DNA of 64,000 bases, taken from Pseudomonadota bacterium (lineage in GTDB: Bacteria; Pseudomonadota; Gammaproteobacteria; Burkholderiales; Rhodocyclaceae). The stretch covers positions 1-64,000 of the forward strand of contig JAFEFC010000026.1 of NCBI GenBank assembly GCA_018240785.1. The letters run 5' to 3'. Shown in pieces: positions 58,769 through 64,000 of this stretch (position 1 is the stretch's first letter; each line of letters begins with the position of its first letter). Below the pieces are notes generated by a model, which was not told the origin of the DNA, did no database searches, and worked only from the letters and a program-made list of their open reading frames with translations. The position numbers and the translations under genes are program-made.

Positions 58769-60369
58769 CAGATCGCTCCAGGTGCGGAAAGACGGGTGGA
58801 CGATTGATCCGTGCGGCCCGCGCCGCCGATCAGCAGGCGGACGAAGTGCGCGGCAAACACGACATGGCTGAGCACCATCAGGGCACCGCCCACGCTGCGG
58901 CCCTGCAGGTAGGGCAGCGTGATCCGCACCGACTCCATGAACCCGCGGCTCTCGTCGAGCATCGCGCTGCCCTGCAGCCAGCCGCCGATGGTCAGCGACA
59001 CGAAATAGATCGCGATGCCGGTCGCGGCCAGCCAGAAATGCAGGCTGATGAGCCGCGGCCACGGCCAGTCGCGGCCGGTGACGCGTGGCACGACGAAATA
59101 GATCGCACCGAAGAAGACCATCGTGACGAAGCCATAGAGGCCGAGATGGGCGTGGGCCACCGTGTAGTGGGTGAAGTGGGTGATGACGTTGACGCTTCGC
59201 AGCGCCTCGAACGAGCCCTGCACCGAACTCGCCGTGTACATCAGCCCGCCGAGGCAGATGAACTGCAGCGTCGGGGAATGGCGCAGCGCGCCGAGGTGGC
59301 CCTTGAGCGTCAGGTGCTGGTTCACCGTGAAGGCGACGACCGGCAGGATCATCATCATGCTCTGCACGATCGACAGGGTGACCAGCCAGGCGGGAACCGG
59401 GCCGCCGACGAGATGGTGCCCGCCGACCTGGCCGTAGAAGAAGGCGAGCCCCCAGAAGCCCACCAGCGACAGGTTGTAGGACTGGATCGGCCGGCCGATG
59501 AGCTTGGGCAGGAAGTAGTAGATCGAGGCCAGCGCCAGCGGCGTGTAGAACAGTCCGAGCACGTTGTGGCCGAACCACCAGTTCATCGTCGCCGCTTCCA
59601 CGCCGCGGTGAAGGCCGGGGACGTTGGCGACGAAGAACAGCACCGGAAACCAGAACAACGCGCACCCCATGTACCAGACCGATACGTAGAGATGGGCGAC
59701 CTTGCGCCTGAGCAGGGTGAGGATCAGCGGCAGGCCCACGAGGGCGCCGCCGGCGACGAACAGGATGTCGATCTGCCACGGGATCTCGAGCCACTCCATG
59801 CCGTCGCTGACGCCATAGGCGAGACTGCCCAGCCCGGCGACCAGCGCCGCGTTCCACAGCGCCCCGCCGAGCAACGCGTAGCGGCCGCCGACGAGCTCGG
59901 TCTTGAGCAGGCGCGGGATGATGAACAGCGCCGTGCCCAGGCCGGCCATCGGCGCCCAGCCGTAGGCCACGGCGTTGAGGTGCAGGGTGCGGATGCGGCC
60001 GAAGCTGAGCCAGGCCTCCGACACCAGCCAGTCGGGCGCATGGAGCTTGATCGAGGCGGTGAGCCCCGCCGCCGAGGCCACGAGCAGCCAGACGAAGGCA
60101 CAGCAGTAGAAGAAGAACACCACCGCCGCGGTCGAGGCATCCGCCGCGGCGCGATCGAGCAATTCCTGGCTGTCCACCGTGCCGGCACCGGCCTTCAAAG
60201 AACGATCCGGCGTCAATGTTTCCGGGTGGCCAATCTCGCCGCGGGCGAAGATCACCTCGCTGCCATCGGCGCTTCGGCTCAGCAGGCGGCTGCGCTGCGA
60301 CCAGATGAAGAAGCCGAGGCCGACGAGCGAGAGCACGAAGGCCGACATCAGGATCGATAGGGTGTTCAT
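58768..60369 (-). CDS. ccoN: cbb3-type heme-copper oxidase subunit I with a CcoS-like N-terminal segment
   Basis: A 533-residue CcoN-type catalytic subunit. Residues 1-25 are a single helix resembling the small assembly protein CcoS, followed by a polar linker to residue 75. The oxidase core then gives H130 in GRIRTLHLNAV and H408 or H406 in VAHAHLGLYGF as heme ligands. H268 in WWFGHNVLG, H318 and H319 in GGHHLVGGP ligate CuB. The cross-linking Tyr is kept (Y312, six residues before H318), which argues for oxygen rather than nitric oxide reduction. The start has only a weak ribosome site. It heads an operon with ccoO, cytochrome c, globin, SCO and a membrane protein. Confidence 0.88.
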   Translation of the reverse strand: MNTLSILMSAFVLSLVGLGFFIWSQRSRLLSRSADGSEVIFARGEIGHPETLTPDRSLKAGAGTVDSQELLDRAAADASTAAVVFFFYCCAFVWLLVASAAGLTASIKLHAPDWLVSEAWLSFGRIRTLHLNAVAYGWAPMAGLGTALFIIPRLLKTELVGGRYALLGGALWNAALVAGLGSLAYGVSDGMEWLEIPWQIDILFVAGGALVGLPLILTLLRRKVAHLYVSVWYMGCALFWFPVLFFVANVPGLHRGVEAATMNWWFGHNVLGLFYTPLALASIYYFLPKLIGRPIQSYNLSLVGFWGLAFFYGQVGGHHLVGGPVPAWLVTLSIVQSMMMILPVVAFTVNQHLTLKGHLGALRHSPTLQFICLGGLMYTASSVQGSFEALRSVNVITHFTHYTVAHAHLGLYGFVTMVFFGAIYFVVPRVTGRDWPWPRLISLHFWLAATGIAIYFVSLTIGGWLQGSAMLDESRGFMESVRITLPYLQGRSVGGALMVLSHVVFAAHFVRLLIGGAGRTDQSSTRLSAPGAI

Positions 60370-60507
60370 GGAAGATTTGCCTGTAAAGCACGGGCCCTGG
60401 GCCGCCCGAGGCCTGGCATCGGTTCGGAAGGCGATCCGCAGCAAGCGCCAGGCCATGCCCGCCCGCGACCCACCTGGGGAACCCGGGAAGAGCAGCAGAT
60501 ACGCCCG

Positions 60508-60554
60508 GACGCCATCTCAAAGCTCTACGCACGGTAAATCTTTTAGATGGCGTC
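60508..60554. repeat. 10-bp perfect inverted repeat upstream of ccoN
   Basis: GACGCCATCT (60508-60517) and AGATGGCGTC (60545-60554) flank 27 bases in the 355-base region between ccoN and hipB (60370-60724). It could be a protein site for the ccoN promoter or form a stem. It lies outside the HipB operators. No clear FNR box was seen in the region; no gene is present in it. Confidence 0.4.
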
Positions 60555-60598
60555 TGCAAGACCTGTCGGCAGAGCGAACGATCCCGGCCCCTGCTGCA

Positions 60599-60612
60599 TT
60601 CCCGACCGGGAA
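60599..60612. promoter_or_regulatory. HipB operator O1
   Basis: TTCCCGACCGGGAA, an imperfect copy of the TTTCCCG-N2-CGGGAAA operator, centred at 60605.5. It lies just upstream of the -35 region of the hipBA promoter. Confidence 0.75.
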
Positions 60613-60616
60613 ATTC

Positions 60617-60645
60617 TTGCCCCGTGGGCATCCCTTTCCTATGTA
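60617..60645 (+). promoter_or_regulatory. Candidate hipBA promoter
   Basis: TTGCCC (60617-60622) and TATGTA (60640-60645) are separated by 17 bases. O1 lies just upstream and O2 immediately downstream of the -10, over the likely transcription start, so HipB binding would repress its own operon. Confidence 0.6.
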
Positions 60646-60647
60646 CA

Positions 60648-60663
60648 TTTCCCGATCGGGAAA
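60648..60663. promoter_or_regulatory. HipB operator O2
   Basis: TTTCCCGATCGGGAAA, a perfect 16-bp palindrome centred at 60655.5, three bases after the -10 hexamer of the hipBA promoter. Confidence 0.85.
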
Positions 60664-60697
60664 ACTCACTGGCGCCATGCGGAAGCCTGGCCCATAA

Positions 60698-60713
60698 TTT
60701 CCCGAACGGGAAA
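60698..60713. promoter_or_regulatory. HipB operator O3
   Basis: TTTCCCGAACGGGAAA, centred at 60705.5, overlapping the leader just before the hipB ribosome binding site (GAGG at 60715). The three operators are spaced exactly 50 bp centre to centre. Confidence 0.85.
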
Positions 60714-60724
60714 TGAGGATAGCC

Positions 60725-60985
60725 ATGACGTCCATTCGCTCCGCCCAACAACTCGGCGACGCCCTGCGTGCCGCCCGCAAGCAGCTCGGCCTGACCCAGC
60801 CTCAATTGGCGCTGGCCGCGGGCGTGGGCGTGCGCTTCATCGTCGACCTCGAAGCTGGCAAATCGACCGTAAGGCTCGAGAATGTCCTGCGGGTGATCGA
60901 CGCATTGGGGGGAGAATTCCAGTTGAGTGGTTTGCCCGCAGTGGATGCCGATCACTCGACCGAAGGCAGCGACCATGACGCATGA
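60725..60985 (+). CDS. hipB: HipB-type antitoxin and autorepressor
   Basis: An 86-residue HTH_XRE/Cro-type protein with SAQQLGDALRAARKQLGLTQPQLALAAGVGVRFIVDLEAGKSTV, the classical two-helix recognition unit, then ENVLRVIDALGGEFQL. HipB neutralises HipA and represses the operon by binding TTTCCCG-type palindromes. Its ATG at 60725 is preceded by GAGG six bases upstream; an in-frame ATG 12 bases earlier lacks a site. It overlaps hipA by 11 bases. Confidence 0.88.
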   Translation: MTSIRSAQQLGDALRAARKQLGLTQPQLALAAGVGVRFIVDLEAGKSTVRLENVLRVIDALGGEFQLSGLPAVDADHSTEGSDHDA

Positions 60986-62249
60986 GCTGCAGGTCTGGCT
61001 GTTTTCCGACCGCGTAGGCACCCTGTCGCTGGTCGATGGGCGCCTCGGCTTCTGCTACACCCCCGGCTGGCTGTCGCGGCCGAACGCGGTCGCCCTGTCG
61101 CACTCGCTGCCCCTGCGGGCCGAGCCGTTCGAGGATCGCGAAACGCGCCCCTTCTTTGCCGGCCTGCTGCCGGAAGGACAGATGCGTCGCCTGATCGCGC
61201 GGCAATTCCAGGTCTCGGGCGAGAACGACTTCGCCCTGCTCGACCACATCGGCGGCGAATGCGCCGGGGCCGTGACCTTCCTCGCGCCCGGGCAGACGCT
61301 TCCAACGCCCGCGCAGACTGGCGAGGTTCGATGGCTGAGTGACGAGGAAATCGTCGCGGTACTGGACGAACTGCCTCGTCGCCCCATGCTGGCGGGCAAG
61401 GACGGCTTGCGGCTCTCGCTGGCGGGTGCCCAGGACAAGCTGCCGGTGGTCTTCGATGGCGAGCGCCTCGGCCTCCCCCTCAACGGCACGCCGAGCTCCC
61501 ACATCCTCAAGCCCGCCATCCACGCCGTCGAGGACAGCGTGATCAACGAAGGATTCTGCATGACGCTGGCCGAGGCCCTGCAGCTCAAGCCGGCGAAGGT
61601 GAGCGTCCATGCCGTATTGAATCGCCCCTTCCTGCTGGTCGAACGCTATGACCGCGTGCTGGATGCACAGGGGCGCCGCCTGCGCCTTCACCAGGAGGAT
61701 TTGTGCCAGGCACTCGGCGTGGTACCCGAGATGAAGTACCAGAACGAGGGCGGACCGGACCTGGCGCAATGCTTCGATCTGGTACGCCGTGCGACTCGCC
61801 CGAGTGCGCCCCAGGTGCTGCGGCTGTTGGATTACGTGATCTTAAACGCGCTCATCGGCAATCACGATGCGCACGCGAAGAACTTCTCCTTGCTCTACTC
61901 GGGCAGGATGCCGGTTCTGGCCCCGCTCTACGACACGCTCTCGACCGCCGTCTATCCGACCTTGACGCTAAAGATGGCGATGAAGATCGGCAGCAAGTAC
62001 AAGTTCAGCGAAGTCGAGGCCCGTCACTGGGAGCAGTTCGCCGAGAGCGCAGGTCTTGCCAAGGCGCAGGCACGGCGGCGCATCCTGGAATTGACAAGCT
62101 CACTTCCCCGCGCCGCGCGCGCGCTGCAGTCCGACCGCACGCTTGGTTTTGCCGGGAACAGCGTGGTTGAAAGAATCGTCGCCTTGATCGACCAACGCTG
62201 CGCGCTGACGCTTCGCAGGCTGAACGCTCCCGCCTCTCGTGATCGATAG
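60975..62249 (+). CDS. hipA: HipA-type Ser/Thr kinase toxin
   Basis: A 424-residue HipA kinase. The N-terminal domain has RPFFAGLLPEG. The P-loop autophosphorylation Ser is in LSLAGAQDKLPVVF (S148), HILKP follows, and the catalytic motif NHDAHAKNFSLLY gives D298 and N303. In Escherichia coli HipA phosphorylates glutamyl-tRNA synthetase and induces growth arrest. All key residues are present, so it should be active. Its start lies inside the hipB 3' end. The 121 bases after it hold nothing clear. Confidence 0.9.
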   Translation: MTHELQVWLFSDRVGTLSLVDGRLGFCYTPGWLSRPNAVALSHSLPLRAEPFEDRETRPFFAGLLPEGQMRRLIARQFQVSGENDFALLDHIGGECAGAVTFLAPGQTLPTPAQTGEVRWLSDEEIVAVLDELPRRPMLAGKDGLRLSLAGAQDKLPVVFDGERLGLPLNGTPSSHILKPAIHAVEDSVINEGFCMTLAEALQLKPAKVSVHAVLNRPFLLVERYDRVLDAQGRRLRLHQEDLCQALGVVPEMKYQNEGGPDLAQCFDLVRRATRPSAPQVLRLLDYVILNALIGNHDAHAKNFSLLYSGRMPVLAPLYDTLSTAVYPTLTLKMAMKIGSKYKFSEVEARHWEQFAESAGLAKAQARRRILELTSSLPRAARALQSDRTLGFAGNSVVERIVALIDQRCALTLRRLNAPASRDR

Positions 62250-62370
62250 AGCTCTGCCCACCCACTGTGAGCGAACAAAGGTGGACTCGACCTGGCATGA
62301 AGGCCGAGCATGGCTGAGTTTCAACTCTCGCCAGCAGCGGTTCGAGATCTCAAGAGCAAGAAAGCGCGGG

Positions 62371-62796
62371 CTACACCGCCACCAGTATCCGCGACCGCGT
62401 CGCCACGATCTTCCACGCCCCGTCGATGCGGCGATACTCGTCGTCGTACATCACGCCCAGCCGGCGGGTCGCGCCGGTTTCGGCGTCGAGGTTGAAGTAG
62501 GACAGCGCCCAGCGTCCGCGCGCGTGGTCGTCGCCGAGCAGCTCGATCTCGGGATTGGCGCCGTGGTGGCTGTCGCGCACGCGCGGGTGGCAGGCGAGCG
62601 ACTGGTAGAGGGCGACGAAGCTGTCGCGGTCCTCGAAGCGGCCGACGGCTTCGTAGTCGACCACGATCGGGCCGGTGGCGAAGCAGTCGCGGATGCTCTC
62701 GACCTCCTTGAGGTCGCAGGCGTTCAGGTAGCGGTGCTTGAGCTGGCGGATGGCTTCCAGCGCCTCGAGCCGCGCGATGCGTTGTTCAAGCGTCAT
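62371..62796 (-). CDS. SnoaL/NTF2-like domain protein
   Basis: A 141-residue protein with a single NTF2-like cone fold of the SnoaL type. A helical start (MTLEQRIARLEALEAIRQLKHRYLNACD) precedes FATGPIVVDYEAVGRFEDRDSFVALYQ, and HHGANPEIELLGDDHARGRWALSYFN and RIDGAWKIVATRSRIL follow. Proteins like this are cyclases, isomerases or hydratases, including ketosteroid isomerase, though the catalytic residues are not certain here. It has GGGAGGGG before its ATG and lies 11 bases after the SDR gene. Confidence 0.78.
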   Translation of the reverse strand: MTLEQRIARLEALEAIRQLKHRYLNACDLKEVESIRDCFATGPIVVDYEAVGRFEDRDSFVALYQSLACHPRVRDSHHGANPEIELLGDDHARGRWALSYFNLDAETGATRRLGVMYDDEYRRIDGAWKIVATRSRILVAV

Positions 62797-62807
62797 CGCC
62801 CCCTCCC

Positions 62808-63689
62808 TCAGCTCACTCGCGCCGGATGGAAGGCGCAGGGTGCGCCCAAGATGTTGCGCCAGGTCGGCGGCTCGCGGCCGTCCTCGTCGCGCACGCCGTA
62901 GCGCTGCGCAAGTTCGGCGACGATCTGCGTGCGCCCGGACAGCGCGGCCCGTTCCGGATCGCGCCACAGCGCGTGGATGACCCGCCCGACGAACTGCGGG
63001 CTTTCGCTGCGCGCCATGAAGTCGCCGTAGGCGTCGCCCCGCAGGCGGGCGGCGATCTCGGTGCGTTCGGTGCGCTGCACGCCCAGCCACAGCGAGACCG
63101 CGGCGACGCCGGTGCCTTCGAAATCCACCGCCATGTCGGCGGCCATCTTGTCGCAGCCGGCCTTCTGTGCGCCATAGGCCGGGCCGTGCATGTAGCAGCC
63201 GGCGCCATACGAGGAGGTGAACGCGACCAGCCCTTTCCCCGCCTTCAGCAGCAGCGGCGCGGCGTACCAGGCGGCGACGTAGTTCGAGCGCAGGCCGACG
63301 TCGAACATGTCGGCCTGGGCGAGCGGCTTGGTCCAGAACGGGCCGGGCTCGATCAGGCTGTCGTCGATGCAGAGGGCGTTGTTCACCAGGATGTCGAGGC
63401 GGCCCTGCTCGCGCTCGACGCGCTCGAACAGCGCCTTCACCTGGGCGTCGTCGCCATGGTCGCAAGGCACCGCGATGCCCTGCCCGCCCGCGGCGGTGAC
63501 CGCGGCGGCGGCGTCGTGGATGGTGCCGTGCAGCGGCGTGTCGCCGATGCGCGATGCGCCGTCGGTGGTGCTGCGTCCGGTCACGTAGACCGTCATGCCG
63601 GCGGCGCCGAGCGCTTCGGCCACGCCGCGGCCCACGCCGCGGCTGGCGCCGGTGACGACCGCAACGCCCTGTGAGGCGGATGTATTCAT
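62808..63689 (-). CDS. SDR family oxidoreductase (DHRS1-like)
   Basis: A 293-residue SDR with VVTGASRGVGRGVAEALGAAG, the substrate-side NNALCID, FTSSYGAGCYMHGPAYGAQKAG with the catalytic Tyr and AQK, and a long C-terminal extension with AELAQRYGVRDEDGREPPTWRN. The length and the extension are typical of the DHRS1 subgroup. The start ATG has GGAG seven bases upstream; the earlier in-frame extension is not conserved. It lies between another SDR gene and an NTF2-like gene, with which it may share a pathway. Confidence 0.83.
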   Translation of the reverse strand: MNTSASQGVAVVTGASRGVGRGVAEALGAAGMTVYVTGRSTTDGASRIGDTPLHGTIHDAAAAVTAAGGQGIAVPCDHGDDAQVKALFERVEREQGRLDILVNNALCIDDSLIEPGPFWTKPLAQADMFDVGLRSNYVAAWYAAPLLLKAGKGLVAFTSSYGAGCYMHGPAYGAQKAGCDKMAADMAVDFEGTGVAAVSLWLGVQRTERTEIAARLRGDAYGDFMARSESPQFVGRVIHALWRDPERAALSGRTQIVAELAQRYGVRDEDGREPPTWRNILGAPCAFHPARVS

Positions 63690-63741
63690 CGGTACTCCTT
63701 CGGAATGAGGCGCGGGGATGCGCCGGTCGGGCACTGACCGC

Positions 63742-64000
63742 TTATCGCCCGGCCACTTGCCCGCCATCGACGCTGTAGAGCTGGCCGCTGATCCACGCGC
63801 CCTGGGTGCTGCACAGATACACCACCATGCCGGCGATTTCCGCCGGCGCGCCCGCCCGCTTCAGGGGCACGTAGGTGTCGATGATGGCGTCCCATTGCGC
63901 GGGCGACAGATCGTCCAGACGCGACGTGGAGACGATGCCCGGGCAGATCGCATTGACGCGGATCCCGTACCGCCCCACCTCGCCCGCCATCGCCGCGGTC
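63742..64000 (-). CDS. SDR family oxidoreductase, C-terminal part (runs off the window)
   Basis: The C-terminal 85 residues of a classical SDR, with AGEVGRYGIRVNAICPGIVST, VPLKRAGAPAEIAGMVVYLCS and a terminal GAWISGQLYSVDGGQVAGR. The start lies beyond base 64000; a methionine at 63990 is internal (conserved helix before GIRVN). It precedes the DHRS1-like SDR gene by 52 bases on the same strand. Confidence 0.85.
   Translation of the reverse strand, partial: TAAMAGEVGRYGIRVNAICPGIVSTSRLDDLSPAQWDAIIDTYVPLKRAGAPAEIAGMVVYLCSTQGAWISGQLYSVDGGQVAGR

Noticed and set aside
58768..60369. CcoN as a nitric oxide reductase
   Set aside because: The cross-linking Tyr of oxygen-reducing oxidases (Y312) and all CuB His are present, so a NOR assignment is not supported despite NsrR nearby.
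60370..60600. An FNR/ANR box upstream of ccoN
   Set aside because: No TTGAT-N4-ATCAA-like sequence was found in this stretch.
58178..61021. A 947-codon open frame spanning ccoO, ccoN and upstream DNA
   Set aside because: Only its last 196 codons (CcoO) are real; the rest is the wrong frame of CcoN and intergenic DNA.
1..64000. CRISPR arrays, tRNA or rRNA genes, insertion sequences
   Set aside because: No regular direct repeats with spacers, no tRNA or rRNA-like sequence and no transposase or integrase gene was seen. HipBA is the only element with a mobile-DNA flavour.

Overview
The window is 64 kb of GC-rich, gene-dense DNA with NsrR, a cbb3-like oxidase, HipBA and the DUF1302/DUF1329/YCF48/RND gene set. 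This suggests a facultatively aerobic betaproteobacterium, probably of the Thauera/Azoarcus (Rhodocyclales) or Comamonas kind. The placement is an inference from gene content; no rRNA or tRNA gene was seen.

The dominant theme is aerobic steroid breakdown by the 9,10-seco route. Recognisable parts are a 3alpha-hydroxysteroid dehydrogenase (hsdA-like, 1003-1770), the 3-ketosteroid 9alpha-hydroxylase reductase (kshB, 8382-9425) and oxygenase (kshA, 30638-31744), the secosteroid A-ring hydroxylase (hsaA, 9458-10681), an ipdF-like dehydrogenase for the C/D-ring propionate (54366-55151), and several beta-oxidation sets with paired acyl-CoA dehydrogenases. ETF alpha, ETF beta and the start of ETF-ubiquinone oxidoreductase carry the electrons. 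DUF1302, DUF1329, YCF48 and RND proteins probably serve uptake across the envelope.

Layout: 1-1770, ETF-QO, SDR and hsdA (minus). 2020-2907, periplasmic Cache protein. 8186-2965, SDR, OYE, MaoC, etfB, etfA and a LuxR-type regulator (minus). 10681-8382, hsaA-kshB (minus). 11012-14481, YCF48-RND. 14582-24202, a TetR gene divergent from a six-gene acyl-CoA operon. 27417-24378, DUF1329-DUF1302 (minus). 30395-27594, MBL hydrolase and acyl-CoA ligase (minus). 30638-32119, kshA and a small membrane protein. 36800-32156, hydratase, nitroreductase, GMC oxidoreductase and aldehyde dehydrogenase (minus). 37879-48518, radical-SAM sulfatase maturase, sulfatase, a MoxR/vWA (Bat) operon and a hydrolase. 55151-48565, the ipdF-type C/D-ring operon (minus). 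55353-60369, NsrR and a cbb3-like oxidase operon. 60725-62249, hipBA. 62371-64000, NTF2-like protein and two SDRs (minus).

The most notable signal is regulatory. An 18-bp element, TAGTCC-N5-GACGATG read in the direction of the gene, occurs upstream of seven steroid or uptake transcription units. In most of them a plausible -10 box lies 19-22 bases downstream, which centres the element near -41.5, the usual place for a class II activator such as a LuxR-type protein. The only LuxR-type regulator in the window is the last gene of one of these operons. Other notable points are a Ser-type sulfatase next to an anaerobic sulfatase maturase and translationally coupled to a MoxR/Bat operon; a cbb3-like oxidase operon with globin, SCO and NsrR genes; and three HipB operators spaced exactly 50 bp apart.
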